Below are positions 45,173 to 55,190 of a DNA stretch of 64,000 nucleotides, piece by piece. The stretch is from assembly GCF_041583195.1 (NCBI RefSeq), contig NZ_JBFHGL010000002.1, forward strand, positions 1-64,000, in the 5' to 3' direction. Origin of the DNA: Sulfurimonas sp. GTDB taxonomy: Bacteria > Campylobacterota > Campylobacteria > Campylobacterales > Sulfurimonadaceae. Within the stretch, counting starts at the first letter, position 1. The number at the start of each line of letters is the position of its first letter. The position numbers and the translations under genes are program-made. The notes beneath the pieces are model-generated. The model searched no databases, was not told the DNA's origin, and saw only the letters and a program-made list of their open reading frames with translations.

Positions 45173-45257
45173 GTCCTAAAAATCTCTTTGACGAGCAAAT
45201 ATTATGGAATAATATTTAGCCGAAAAAGAAATAGATTTATTGGGAAAGTCCTAAAAA
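45171..45257 (+). repeat. Direct repeat flanking a small palindrome, between rseP and yggS
   Basis: AAGTCCTAAAAA occurs at 45171-45182, overlapping the rseP stop, and again at 45246-45257. ATAGATTT is also doubled nearby (45231 and 45262). Between lies the perfect 9-bp palindrome AAATATTAT / ATAATATTT (45197-45217). It may be a processed mRNA structure, a regulator site or the scar of a small duplication; there is no gene here. Confidence 0.5.
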
Positions 45258-45270
45258 GAAAGGAATAGAT

Positions 45271-45945
45271 TTGAATCATACAGAATACAAAATATATATT
45301 GACAACATAATAAGACGTGTAGAAGCTGCTAGACTTAAAGTTAATGATCACCATATAGTAAAGATTGTTGCTATTAGCAAATATTCAAAGTCTGATGAAA
45401 TCGAAAAGCTATACCAAATAGGTCAACGTGCCTTTGGTGAGAACAAAGTTCAAGATTTAAAATCAAAAGCTAATGAACTAGACGATCTACCACTAGAGTG
45501 GCATTTTGTAGGGAACCTTCAAAAAAATAAGATCAATAATCTTCTAGATCTTAAACCTGCCCTATTTCATGCTCTTGATTCACTTGAGCTCGCCCAAGAA
45601 ATTCAAAAAAAATGTGAAGCTAAAAATACTACTCTAAGTGCACTGCTTCAGATAAACTCTGCAAAAGAAGAATCAAAACACGGTGTTATGCCAGAAGATG
45701 CACTTTCTATTTACAAACAAATTCAAAGCGAGTGTCCAAATATAAAATTAAAAGGTGTGATGAGCATCGGTGCACATAGTGATGATGAAGATATTATTCG
45801 TAAAAGTTTTGAAATCACTCACGAAATCTATAAACAATGTGATGGTGCAACAATTTGTTCTATGGGAATGAGCGGGGATTTTGAGCTGGCTATTGAGTGC
45901 GGCTCAAATATGTTAAGACTTGGTTCGATAATGTTTAATAAATAG
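45271..45945 (+). CDS. YggS/PLPBP-family pyridoxal phosphate homeostasis protein
   Basis: 224 aa, TTG start with AAAGGAATAG. The N-terminus contains VAISKYSKSDEI with the PLP Lys, GENKVQDLKSK and EWHFVGNLQKNKI (about 70-80), then MGMSGDFELAIECGSNMLRLGS, all COG0325 signatures. It binds PLP without enzyme activity and keeps vitamin B6 and amino-acid pools in balance. Ends in a bidirectional terminator. Confidence 0.94.
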   Translation: MNHTEYKIYIDNIIRRVEAARLKVNDHHIVKIVAISKYSKSDEIEKLYQIGQRAFGENKVQDLKSKANELDDLPLEWHFVGNLQKNKINNLLDLKPALFHALDSLELAQEIQKKCEAKNTTLSALLQINSAKEESKHGVMPEDALSIYKQIQSECPNIKLKGVMSIGAHSDDEDIIRKSFEITHEIYKQCDGATICSMGMSGDFELAIECGSNMLRLGSIMFNK

Positions 45946-45967
45946 TTTCACTTTTGTGAAACTATTT
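45940..45967. terminator. Bidirectional hairpin terminator
   Basis: A perfect 12-bp stem, AAATAGTTTCAC / GTGAAACTATTT, with a TTTT loop, between the convergent yggS and cytochrome genes, overlapping the yggS stop. Confidence 0.88.
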
Positions 45968-45975
45968 AAGAGGAA

Positions 45976-46365
45976 TTACCAACCTCTAATGATTGTGTGA
46001 CAAGCGATACAGTTGCTAGTTACTTTACCGTAGTATGTTGTAGCTTCAGTATAGTTTTCAGCTTTGATAGCTTTTTTGAATGCTGCTAAGTTATCAGCAA
46101 GATTATTATTAATGTTTTTAGTTACTTGAACTTTGTTATTGTGTTTAATGAAAGTAGTTACATCAACTTTACTAAAAATTGCATTTGCATTTTCTAAAAC
46201 TTCAATCCCGTTTTTTACATCCTCTTTGTTTGAATATAAAAATCCAGTTTGAATCTGGTTCATACCTTGAGTCATTAAACTCATTGTAGCATTTATAGTT
46301 TTCTCATCTGCACTAGCAAATGTAAACATAGAACTTACAGCTAAAGCTAAAAGTGCTTTTTTCAT
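45976..46365 (-). CDS. Periplasmic c-type heme protein, cytochrome c'-like
   Basis: 129 aa with GGAGAC before the ATG. A signal peptide (about 1-19, ending TFASADE) is followed by helical sequence and a single heme motif CIACH at residues 121-125, five residues from the end. A C-terminal CxxCH after four helices is the cytochrome c' architecture. Members bind NO or act as small electron carriers; the function here is not fixed. Single gene. Confidence 0.82.
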   Translation of the reverse strand: MKKALLALAVSSMFTFASADEKTINATMSLMTQGMNQIQTGFLYSNKEDVKNGIEVLENANAIFSKVDVTTFIKHNNKVQVTKNINNNLADNLAAFKKAIKAENYTEATTYYGKVTSNCIACHTIIRGW

Positions 46366-46442
46366 AATATATGTCTCCGTTATAGTTTTTATTGCTTTTT
46401 ACAATATCTTAGCGTCATATTACAGTTTTATATATTAAATAT

Positions 46443-47114
46443 TTATAAATCTTTTTTAAGACTAGAACTTTTTGGCTTGTATCTGACAGAATTACTGAGA
46501 GGATTTGATATTAGTCTTTTCTGATACTCAATCATCTCCAAAAACGGATTTAAAAATGCGTTCAGCTTTGATTGCTGGGTATCTTCTATATTCCAACTAT
46601 TGAGCAACTCTACAACATAATGGGTTGATTCGATTGTTGATAGGTAATTGGATTCAGGCTGGACTTTGATCTGGTATTGTGAAGTTTTGGTTGTTGTAAA
46701 ACTAAGATGCTTCAAACTCTTTAAATTTTCACTTTTTTCAAAAATCTGTTTTGCACAACTCCAAGTAGAATCTATTATAAATATTGCCATGTTTTTATCA
46801 GATCCTTTGCTTGGATCGTCTACACTAAGATCTATCGCACCTTCGCTAGGATAAAGAATAAAACTGTTGTGTGTCTTTATGATCTCATTTACACGGTTAT
46901 GTTCACTAAAATCTATACCTATGAATACTTCTGAATTTTTTAAAGTTAGATGGGTAAAAAAACCTGTATTGTTTTTTACTTTTTTAAACTCTTTTGGATG
47001 CATCAATATTACAAACTTTGTATTTGTATCAAAAGGTTCAATATAGCTGCACATACATGAACTTTTAGGTCTGTAACACTTATAACATTTTTCTCTATCG
47101 CCGTATATGGTCAT
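46443..47114 (-). CDS. DTW domain protein (tRNA acp3U transferase-like)
   Basis: 223 aa. N-terminal zinc-type Cys cluster (CYKCYRPKSSCMC) and the motif IIDSTWSCAKQIF, in which DSTW takes the place of DTW, as in some family members. LYPSEGAIDL matches the conserved mid-region. DTW/TapT proteins add an aminocarboxypropyl group from SAM to uridine in tRNA. Divergent from the peptidase gene. Confidence 0.85.
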   Translation of the reverse strand: MTIYGDREKCYKCYRPKSSCMCSYIEPFDTNTKFVILMHPKEFKKVKNNTGFFTHLTLKNSEVFIGIDFSEHNRVNEIIKTHNSFILYPSEGAIDLSVDDPSKGSDKNMAIFIIDSTWSCAKQIFEKSENLKSLKHLSFTTTKTSQYQIKVQPESNYLSTIESTHYVVELLNSWNIEDTQQSKLNAFLNPFLEMIEYQKRLISNPLSNSVRYKPKSSSLKKDL

Positions 47115-47203
47115 TAATTATTCAACTTTTTTCTTGCTAAAATTTTTTTGCTAATTATATAAAAAGATGCTACATATAGAGATTAATTGGTTAAAATTTC
47201 ACT

Positions 47204-48235
47204 ATGGAACAATTTTACGATATCTTAAAACAGCTTATCCGTATACCAAGTGTGGTCGGTGCTGAACACCCTTTTTTTCTGTTTGTCAAACGTGAGCTTG
47301 AAGAGCTAGGAGTAAGTGTAGAATATTATGATGGGGTACTCGTAGCTAAAGGCGATAAACCTGAGAGTGGATATATCTCTTCACATGCCGACAGACACGG
47401 TCTTATATGCACAGGACACAATGAGTTTCAGTATGCTGCATTTATCGCTAAAAACAGAGCCGATCTAACAGGTACATCGAACTCTGAACAGATACTGCAT
47501 AACTTTACTATGCGTTTTGTTGATGAGAAAGTTCAAGCATATGAGCCTTGGTCTGGTACATATCTGGGTATGGGTGTTATTAAAGAAGCTTTTTTATGTG
47601 AAAGACGTAACAATATCATCTTTAAAGTTGATGGATTTGATTATCTTTTTCCTGGTACTCCTATTGCATTTATGGATAAACTAGAGTTTCAAGATGATCT
47701 TATTTCAGCACAACTAGACAATGTAATCTCAACAGCAATAATCATATATATGTATCAAATTGGTTATAAAGGGACTGCATTTTTCACAGCTTCTGAAGAA
47801 GCCGGAAAAAGCTGGAGGTTTTTACTCGAATACTTTAAACGTTTTAACATATCTACAAATGAACTATTAGTACTTGATACAAGTCCTTACCCATCTTTGG
47901 AGGATATGCAAAACCTAGATATTGTGTTAAGACACAGAGATCAAAATGCTGTCTTTAAATCACCTCTTAAAAACATAATCAAAAAAATAGCTATAGAGAA
48001 TGATATAAAATACCATTTCAAAGATGCTTATCTAAAAAATATTATGAAACAAAACAATACTAAAGGATCACTCGGTACTACGGAGCTAGGTCGTATCATA
48101 CATGCTACAAAAGGTGAAATTCAAGGTACTACCCTTCAAATTCCTACTATCGGATACCACACAGTAAATGAGACATGTAGCATTAAATCTGTCGATAGTA
48201 TGATAACGATACTAAGTGAATTGTATCTAAGATGA
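47204..48235 (+). CDS. M42/M28-type zinc aminopeptidase-like protein
   Basis: 343 aa. SSHADRHGL (first metal His/Asp), AQLDNVISTAIII (bridging Asp), ASEEAGKSW (catalytic Glu pair) and LDTSPYPS (metal Asp), with a final His in TIGYHTVNE, form a dinuclear-zinc site like that of M42 glutamyl aminopeptidases. No signal peptide, so cytoplasmic. It overlaps the deacetylase gene by four bases. Confidence 0.87.
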   Translation: MEQFYDILKQLIRIPSVVGAEHPFFLFVKRELEELGVSVEYYDGVLVAKGDKPESGYISSHADRHGLICTGHNEFQYAAFIAKNRADLTGTSNSEQILHNFTMRFVDEKVQAYEPWSGTYLGMGVIKEAFLCERRNNIIFKVDGFDYLFPGTPIAFMDKLEFQDDLISAQLDNVISTAIIIYMYQIGYKGTAFFTASEEAGKSWRFLLEYFKRFNISTNELLVLDTSPYPSLEDMQNLDIVLRHRDQNAVFKSPLKNIIKKIAIENDIKYHFKDAYLKNIMKQNNTKGSLGTTELGRIIHATKGEIQGTTLQIPTIGYHTVNETCSIKSVDSMITILSELYLR

Positions 48236-49260
48236 AGTTTGTTTTTTTATTTTTAACTTTTCTTATTTTTGTACAGAGTATCTATGCAAACTCTTCTGCT
48301 GTCGTATTTATATACCACCGTTTTGGAGAGAGCAAATACCCATCAACAAATATCCGCATGGAGCAGTTTAAAGAACATCTAGAGTATCTGAAAAAGAACA
48401 ACTTTAATGTCTGGCCGCTCTCACAAATAATTAAACATATACAAGAGAAAAAAGATATCCCGCCAAAGACCGTAGCCATAACTATGGATGATGCATATAA
48501 AAGCGTATACACAAAAGCCTACCCTCTTCTTAGAGAGATGAACTACCCATTTACTGTTTTTGTACACACATCTGCGATAAGCAAGGCATCTAACAGCTAT
48601 ATGGACTGGGAAGATATGAAAGAGATGCTCAAAGACGGTGCAGAGTTCTCTAGCCACTCCTATACACACGACTATATATTGCCTCTTAAAAATGAGACAA
48701 AAAATGAGTGGCAAAAACGTATAAAAAATGAGCTTACAAATGCACAAAAAGAGCTTCAAAAAGAGCTTGGAGAAGATACAAATACAGATCCTAAAATGAT
48801 AGCATACCCATACGGTGAATACACACAAGAAAGTGCCAAATATATTAGGTCTCTTGGCTATGTCGGTATTGCTCAAACATCAGGGGCTATAAGCTTTGAG
48901 AGTGACCTAAAAGCTATACCAAGGTTTCCAATGTCAGAGATCTTTGGGGAGATAAAAAGCTTTGCCCTAAAAGCAAATACTTTAGCTCTACCTGTAGTAT
49001 CAGAGTACCCAAATAATACCATAGCAGACAACATTGAAGCTCCGAGACTAAGAATAAAACTCACAGAAGACATAAGAGGTATGAACTGTTTCACGGCGGA
49101 CGGAGAGGCAATTGATATTAAATGGTTATCAAAACTTGAAGCACGAATAAGTGCGAAAAAACCACTAAATACACCAAGAGACAGATACACCTGTACAGCT
49201 AGACACAGCAGTGGTAGATGGTATTGGTATAGTCATCTATGGATTGTAAAAGATGACTAA
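48232..49260 (+). CDS. Polysaccharide deacetylase family protein, exported
   Basis: 342 aa. Signal peptide (FLFLTFLIFVQSIYA), then the NodB domain: ITMDDAYKSV (motif 1 Asp pair), SSHSYTHDY (His-x3-His), and IAYPYGEYTQES. The metal and base residues are present. The last 110 residues form an extra beta-rich part. It probably removes acetyl groups from peptidoglycan or an exopolysaccharide in the periplasm. It overlaps both neighbours, so it belongs to the 47204-50500 operon. Confidence 0.9.
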   Translation: MKFVFLFLTFLIFVQSIYANSSAVVFIYHRFGESKYPSTNIRMEQFKEHLEYLKKNNFNVWPLSQIIKHIQEKKDIPPKTVAITMDDAYKSVYTKAYPLLREMNYPFTVFVHTSAISKASNSYMDWEDMKEMLKDGAEFSSHSYTHDYILPLKNETKNEWQKRIKNELTNAQKELQKELGEDTNTDPKMIAYPYGEYTQESAKYIRSLGYVGIAQTSGAISFESDLKAIPRFPMSEIFGEIKSFALKANTLALPVVSEYPNNTIADNIEAPRLRIKLTEDIRGMNCFTADGEAIDIKWLSKLEARISAKKPLNTPRDRYTCTARHSSGRWYWYSHLWIVKDD

Positions 49261-50500
49261 TAAAGATAGTGACTATGATCTTATAGTTATCGGTGCAGGG
49301 GCTGCAGGAATGATATCCGCTATTACTGCTGCAAAAGATAACAAAAAAGTTCTTTTACTTGAAAAACTACCTCAAATAGGCGCAAAACTAAAAGCTACAG
49401 GCGGAGGTAGATGTAACCTTAGCAATACACTTTCCCAAGATGAATTTATGTCAAAGTTTGGACGTGACGGACGTTTTATGCAAGATGCTCTTAACTCTTT
49501 TTCTCGTGAAGATATGCAGAGCTTTTTCGATTCAATCGGTGTTGAGACACATGCGCCTGACGGATTTAGAATATTTCCAACGTCTCATTCATCTTCTACG
49601 ATATTAGATGCACTTAAAACAACTATGGATAATTTAGGAGTAGTTGTATTAACATCCAAAAAAGTTGAAAACATTTTAGAAAAAGACTTGCAAGTTATTG
49701 GTGTTAAAACAGGCACAGATATATATAAAAGTGAGCATGTCATACTAGCTACAGGCGGCTTGGGCTATCCTACTCTTGGAGCTGAGGGGGATGGATTTGA
49801 GATTAGTAAAGAGCTTGGTCATACTACAACAAAACTCTATCCTGCCATGATGCCGCTACGTACAAAAGAGGATTGGGTCTCAAACTGCAGAGCTGATACA
49901 ATTGCAAAAGTTACTATGAAAGTAGATATGAAAAAACATAAAAAACTAACAGCTTATGGTGATCTGATTTTTACCAAAAATGGAATTAGAGGTCCTGTTG
50001 TTTTAGACTTTGCAAGAGAGATTACACCTCTTATAGATAAGTACTCTGAAGTACCTACTTTAATAAATTTGACAAAGGGAAAAAATGAAGATGAACTTTT
50101 AAAAGATCTTAAAAGTGCCCAAAGTTCAAATCCTGATGCAAATATATTGGAGCTTATCCAAACGTTACTTCCTGCTGCTTTATCAGAGGAGATACTAAAG
50201 TTATGCAATATAGAAAAAAATATAAAATTTAAAGAGATTGACGGTATCAAAAAGGAAAAACTCTTAAAAACTCTGGCTTGGACTCCACTTACTATAAACG
50301 GGCACGATGGATTTAAAATGGCTATGATAACCAGAGGTGGAATTAAACTAAACGAGATAGATCCAAAAACAATGCAAAGTAAACTAATAAAGGGGCTTTA
50401 TTTTTGTGGGGAGATTGTAAATATAGACGGACCATGCGGAGGATACAATCTCCAGTGGAGCTTTTCAAGCGGATATTTAGCTGCAAAATCTTTAGACTAA
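49253..50500 (+). CDS. HI0933/BaiN-family FAD-dependent oxidoreductase
   Basis: 415 aa. Rossmann motif LIVIGAGAAGMISAITAA, then KATGGGRCNLSNT, ILATGGLGYPTLGAEGDGF and FCGEIVNIDGPCGGYNLQW, the complete signature of the HI0933-like (YhiN/BaiN) flavoproteins. The substrate is unknown in most members. It shares four bases (CTAA) with the convergent GGDEF gene. Confidence 0.92.
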   Translation: MTNKDSDYDLIVIGAGAAGMISAITAAKDNKKVLLLEKLPQIGAKLKATGGGRCNLSNTLSQDEFMSKFGRDGRFMQDALNSFSREDMQSFFDSIGVETHAPDGFRIFPTSHSSSTILDALKTTMDNLGVVVLTSKKVENILEKDLQVIGVKTGTDIYKSEHVILATGGLGYPTLGAEGDGFEISKELGHTTTKLYPAMMPLRTKEDWVSNCRADTIAKVTMKVDMKKHKKLTAYGDLIFTKNGIRGPVVLDFAREITPLIDKYSEVPTLINLTKGKNEDELLKDLKSAQSSNPDANILELIQTLLPAALSEEILKLCNIEKNIKFKEIDGIKKEKLLKTLAWTPLTINGHDGFKMAMITRGGIKLNEIDPKTMQSKLIKGLYFCGEIVNIDGPCGGYNLQWSFSSGYLAAKSLD

Positions 50501-51936
50501 GCTTTTACAATCTTGTCTTTTCCTGATTTTTTTGCAGCATATAATGCAGAATCTACCTTGCTGATCAGTGCATCAATAGATTCATTTTGTCCAAGTGCTC
50601 CAACACCGAAACTTGAAGTTATGTTACCTTGTATAAGATCATATAAAACCTCATCTTTACTAATAGCTATACGTATCTTTTGAAAAAGTTCCAATATGTC
50701 TTCTTCTGAGATATCTACTAAAAGAATGGAAAACTCCTCACCACCCCATCTGGCTATATAGTTACTGACTTGTATGTTCTCTTTTAAAATTTCTGCAAAT
50801 CTTACTAGTACTTTATCACCTACTAGGTGTCCGTAAGTATCGTTTATTTTTTTAAAATCATCTATGTCAAGAATAACCAATGTTAAAGATTTTATATGTC
50901 TTCTGTAAAACTCTTCAAACATGGATTCTATGTCATGATTAAACTTTCTTCTGTTATCAAGACCTGTCAGTGCATCTTCATGTGCTATCTTTTCTAGTCT
51001 TGCCTGATAGATGTTTATAAAATGAATAATAATATATACAATCACTAAAGTTATTAGCACCGATAACAATAAGTTTATGTAAAATCTTTGACTTATATCA
51101 CTTACATATTTATCTTTATCTACTTCTACAAAAAGGTATAGGTTCAACTCTTTAATGTATTTTGTATGAAGCATATATGTAGAATCTTTATATTCATACT
51201 CGTATTTATCACCGCTGTTTTCTCTGATCTTTTTCTCAAGCCTTTTAAGATCACCTATTTTAGATATATTTCCGCGTTTGTTTAGATCACTTGTATGAAG
51301 TATTATCTCCCCGTTATTATCAACAAAATATACATCATACTTATACTTTTTTTTGAATGAATCAAGCATATCAACTATATTTATCAGTTTAATTCCAACA
51401 CCGGTAGTTGCTATAATTTTTTGATTATAGTCTTGAACTTTATAATTTATAAACATAATAAGTGAATCACTAAAGTTCGTATTTATATCTAAATTTACTT
51501 CATATAGTTCATCTTTGGAATTAAACTCAAAATACCATTTGTCAGCTTCATTGTTTTCTTTTACAACATCAACAAGACCTCTTTGATGGTAATAATTTTT
51601 TGTAATATCCGATACTAAAAACGATGTAAATGCATTATATTTATCTTGAATCTCTTTTAAATACTTCTGAATAGACTTTATATCTTTTTCACCCTCTACT
51701 AGTATCCAGTCTCTAACAAAGGTATCACTTGCCATCATTGATGATACTATAAGGGGTTTTATCATATGTTGCTGAACTTCTGTGTATATATTATCTATTG
51801 AGAGTGGTAGAGATACATTTTTTAATTGTGCTTGTGCACCTTCTACATCTTTTACATAGTTTATGTAAGTAGTGATCACAGACACACTAAGCAATAAGCT
51901 TGCTATCATAGATATTATTTTTAATTTTAAATTCAT
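50497..51936 (-). CDS. Membrane diguanylate cyclase with Cache sensor
   Basis: 479 aa. A membrane span (about 7-27), a periplasmic Cache-like region (about 35-275), a second span (about 285-308), and a GGDEF domain (about 320-479) with RWGGEEFSILL as active site and DALTGLDNRRKFNHD at its start. An RxxD inhibitory site is not obvious. Makes c-di-GMP, the opposite activity to the HD-GYP protein at 40532. Confidence 0.94.
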   Translation of the reverse strand: MNLKLKIISMIASLLLSVSVITTYINYVKDVEGAQAQLKNVSLPLSIDNIYTEVQQHMIKPLIVSSMMASDTFVRDWILVEGEKDIKSIQKYLKEIQDKYNAFTSFLVSDITKNYYHQRGLVDVVKENNEADKWYFEFNSKDELYEVNLDINTNFSDSLIMFINYKVQDYNQKIIATTGVGIKLINIVDMLDSFKKKYKYDVYFVDNNGEIILHTSDLNKRGNISKIGDLKRLEKKIRENSGDKYEYEYKDSTYMLHTKYIKELNLYLFVEVDKDKYVSDISQRFYINLLLSVLITLVIVYIIIHFINIYQARLEKIAHEDALTGLDNRRKFNHDIESMFEEFYRRHIKSLTLVILDIDDFKKINDTYGHLVGDKVLVRFAEILKENIQVSNYIARWGGEEFSILLVDISEEDILELFQKIRIAISKDEVLYDLIQGNITSSFGVGALGQNESIDALISKVDSALYAAKKSGKDKIVKA

Positions 51937-51948
51937 TCTTCTTATCCC

Positions 51949-52467
51949 CTATTCGAAGTATCTAATAGATGCAAAACCGTACACACCTGTATCTTTAATT
52001 TTATCTATCTCTTTTTGACTTGTGATTCCCCCTAGTGCGAATACTTTTATATCAACACATTCAACAAGCACTTTAAGATCATCTACACCCTTAGGCTCAC
52101 CCTTATTGGGTGTATTAAAGACAGGACTGTATGTAACCGCATCTGCACCTAAAATTTCAGCTTTTTGCACCTCTTCCAAAGAGTGTGTACTTATAATAAC
52201 TTCTAAATTTTTTGACTTTGCGTACTCTACCTTATCTAACTGCAAAGATGTTAAATGAACACCATTGGCACCTAGCTTTTTAGCTAAATCAGCATCTTGA
52301 TGTAAAAAAGACTTTACACCTTTAAACCTGCGACAAACATCTACAAACTTTGATGCGTCATCTGCATAGTTTTGGTTCGTTTTATCTCTGTATAAAACAT
52401 AATCGGGCATATGCTTTTTTATATGCTCACTAGATAAGGCATCTGAAGTGATCATATAAGATTTCAT
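51949..52467 (-). CDS. Thiamine phosphate synthase/TenI-like protein
   Basis: 172 aa, shorter than usual ThiE (about 200). It has LYRDKTN, DADLAKKLGANGVHLTS, STHSLEEVQKAEILGADAVTYSPVF, and FALGGITSQKEI, giving the TIM-barrel phosphate loops. The HMP pyrophosphate site cannot be confirmed, so it may be TenI-type. It overlaps polA by one base in a minus-strand operon. Confidence 0.82.
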   Translation of the reverse strand: MKSYMITSDALSSEHIKKHMPDYVLYRDKTNQNYADDASKFVDVCRRFKGVKSFLHQDADLAKKLGANGVHLTSLQLDKVEYAKSKNLEVIISTHSLEEVQKAEILGADAVTYSPVFNTPNKGEPKGVDDLKVLVECVDIKVFALGGITSQKEIDKIKDTGVYGFASIRYFE

Positions 52468-55190
52468 TACTTCAAATCACCCCAGTTATCACCTATATTT
52501 ACACTTACCTTTAGAGGGATATTCAATTCCATAATCGACTCCATAATCCCTTTAAACTTATCTGCTAAAACTTCAGCTTCGTTTTCATCTACTTCAAAAA
52601 TCAACTCATCGTGTATTTGTAAAAGCATTTTTGCATTTAGAGAGTGTTCTTTAATTTCATGATGTATCTTATTCATAGAAAGTTTAATAAGATCACTTGC
52701 AGTACCTTGAAAAAGTGTATTTACACTCTCACGCTCATATGCAGCCTTAAACATAGGTTTTGCATTTTCAAAATCAAAGTAGCGTCTGCGTCCAAGTATA
52801 GTCTCTACATACCCTCTCTCTTTTGCACTATCTACTATACCTCTAAAGTAACTTTTTACAGACGGGAAACTCTCAAAATATCTGTCAATGATCTCTTTTG
52901 CTTCTTTTGTAGATATATCCAGAGTTTGTGAAAGTTTCTTTTGACCCATACCGTATAAAAGTCCAAAGTTTACAGTCTTGGCAATAGAGCGTTTTGAATC
53001 AGCCTCTTCTTCACCAAAAAGTGCTACCGCAGTTTGACGGTGTATATCTTTGTCATTTCTAAACGCATCTAAAAGTATCTTATCCTCTGAGTAGTGAGCA
53101 AGCAGTCTTAACTCTATTTGAGAATAATCAATTCCCACAAGCTTTTTACCCTTTGAAGCCACAAATGCACGTCTAACTTCAGCACCAAGCTTTGTACGGG
53201 TCGGTATATTTTGCAGGTTTGGATTTTTTGAGCTAAGTCTTCCAGTTGCAGTACCTGTTTGAACAAATGAAGTATGAATTCTAGAGTCTTCATTTTCACG
53301 ACTAAGTTTTAAAAGAGGTTCTATATAAGTTGAAAATAGTTTATAAACCTCACGGTACTCTAAAAGTAATGGAATAATCGAGTGTGAATCAACTAATGAA
53401 CTTAAAACTTGCTCATTTGTAGAGTAACCTGTTTTTGTTTTTTTACCTACAGGCAGTCCTAAATGCTCAAACAGAACAACGCCAAGCTGCTTAGTTGAGT
53501 TTATGTTAAACTCGCTTCCTGCTAACTCATGGATCTTGTTTGTAAGATCATAAAGAGTTGATTTTACCTTATGTAAGAACATATCTAAGAATTCGCTATC
53601 AACCTTTATACCCTCTTTTTCCATACCCATAAGCGTTTTAATAAACGGAAACTCTATATTTTGAGCCTCACCTATTAAGTGCTCTGCATTTTGCAGTTTT
53701 AACTTCTCTAAAAACAGATTGTAAAGCTTAAAAGTTATTAGTGCATCTTCGGCTGCGTATTTACAAGCAGTCTCAAGCTCCACACTTGCAAAAGTCTCAC
53801 CCTTTTTGATCGTGTCTTTAAAAGAGATCATCTCATGGTTTAGTAACGCTGAGGATAGTTTATCAAGTGCTAGTGCTGATTCAGGGTTTATAAGCCATGC
53901 AAGGATCATACTATCACCAAAAATGTTCAGATCTTCACCTAAAAACTTTGTAACAAAGTGAAGATCGAACTTTATATTATGACCAACTACCTTGCTTTGA
54001 AAAATCTTTCTCATTGCATCTTTTGCAACACTCTCATCAACCTGATCGCCTATACCTAAGTAATAATGCCCAAATGGAACATAGTAAGCTTCAGACTCAT
54101 TAAATGCAAAAGAGAAACCAACCAGCTTATCCTTGTCATATTCTAGTCCTGTAGTCTCCGTATCAAATGCTACAAGAGTATCTTTTGTTAAAGTGCTTAG
54201 AACATTGTTTAGCTGATCTGAACTTGTAATGAGTGTAGTTTTAAATTCAAGTTTGCCAAGAGATACTTCACTGTCATTATTTACTTTTTGAACTACGCTG
54301 TTGTGATGTTCTTCACTCACTTGATTTTTTGCTTTTAAGACTCTTAGTATTGCATTTTGCTCATACTTTACAAGCTCGTCATATATATTTAAAAAAGGAT
54401 GTTCTACATCCATCTTATAATCTTCAAAATCAAACTCTAATTCATCTAAAACATCATCTCTAAGAGTTACAAGTTTTTTTGACATATATGCATTATCACG
54501 AGATTCTATAAGTTTCTTTTGATTTGCACCCTTTATAGTAGCTAGATTCTCATAAATGCTATCAAGAGTTCCATACTCTTTTAAAAGTTTTTCCGCACCT
54601 ACTTTTCCAATACCTTTAACACCAGGAACATTATCGGCACTATCACCAAGTATCGATTGATAATCTATAAACTGCTTTGGAGTAACACCGTACTTTTCAT
54701 AACAGCATTCTTCATCCATAACTTTTTTCTTGATAGCATCAACTACTACAACTTTACCATCATCGATCAGCTGGTAAAGGTCTTTATCGTGTGATACTAC
54801 GCGTACGTTATAGCCCTTCTCTTTTGCATGCTTTACAACAGAAGCTATCATATCATCGGCTTCAAAACCACTCATTCCAAGAGTTTTATAACCCATCTTG
54901 TCTATCCACTCAATAGCAACTGGTAGTTGCATGCTTAACTCTTCAGGAGGTGCTTGACGGTTTGCTTTATAGTTAGGGTCTATCTCATTTCTAAATGTAT
55001 CACCTTTAGAATCAACCGCAAAAACTATATAGTCGCTGTCATGTTCTTTTTGAAGAGTTGCTATGAAGTTTGTAAATCCGGTTAATAGTCCTGTCGGGAA
55101 GCCGTCTTTATTTTTTAAGTGTTGCGGGAGTGCATAAAATGCACGAAAGAAAAACCCGAAGGTATCGATAATAGTTACGGTTTTTGCCAT
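52467..55190 (-). CDS. polA: DNA polymerase I
   Basis: 907 aa with three domains: 5'-3' exonuclease (about 1-290, including FAVDSKGDTFR and YQSILGDSADNVPGVKGIG), 3'-5' exonuclease (about 310-490, active DTETTGLEYD and HNIKFDLHFV), and polymerase (about 520-907, with DYSQIELR, RSIAKTVNFGLLYG and QIHDELIFEV). All catalytic acids are present, including the proofreading pair that some bacteria have lost. Used in repair and Okazaki fragment processing. Confidence 0.97.
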   Translation of the reverse strand: MAKTVTIIDTFGFFFRAFYALPQHLKNKDGFPTGLLTGFTNFIATLQKEHDSDYIVFAVDSKGDTFRNEIDPNYKANRQAPPEELSMQLPVAIEWIDKMGYKTLGMSGFEADDMIASVVKHAKEKGYNVRVVSHDKDLYQLIDDGKVVVVDAIKKKVMDEECCYEKYGVTPKQFIDYQSILGDSADNVPGVKGIGKVGAEKLLKEYGTLDSIYENLATIKGANQKKLIESRDNAYMSKKLVTLRDDVLDELEFDFEDYKMDVEHPFLNIYDELVKYEQNAILRVLKAKNQVSEEHHNSVVQKVNNDSEVSLGKLEFKTTLITSSDQLNNVLSTLTKDTLVAFDTETTGLEYDKDKLVGFSFAFNESEAYYVPFGHYYLGIGDQVDESVAKDAMRKIFQSKVVGHNIKFDLHFVTKFLGEDLNIFGDSMILAWLINPESALALDKLSSALLNHEMISFKDTIKKGETFASVELETACKYAAEDALITFKLYNLFLEKLKLQNAEHLIGEAQNIEFPFIKTLMGMEKEGIKVDSEFLDMFLHKVKSTLYDLTNKIHELAGSEFNINSTKQLGVVLFEHLGLPVGKKTKTGYSTNEQVLSSLVDSHSIIPLLLEYREVYKLFSTYIEPLLKLSRENEDSRIHTSFVQTGTATGRLSSKNPNLQNIPTRTKLGAEVRRAFVASKGKKLVGIDYSQIELRLLAHYSEDKILLDAFRNDKDIHRQTAVALFGEEEADSKRSIAKTVNFGLLYGMGQKKLSQTLDISTKEAKEIIDRYFESFPSVKSYFRGIVDSAKERGYVETILGRRRYFDFENAKPMFKAAYERESVNTLFQGTASDLIKLSMNKIHHEIKEHSLNAKMLLQIHDELIFEVDENEAEVLADKFKGIMESIMELNIPLKVSVNIGDNWGDLK

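Noticed and set aside
45171-45257. CRISPR repeat
   Set aside because: Only two copies of a 12-base repeat, with unequal neighbours and no cas genes.
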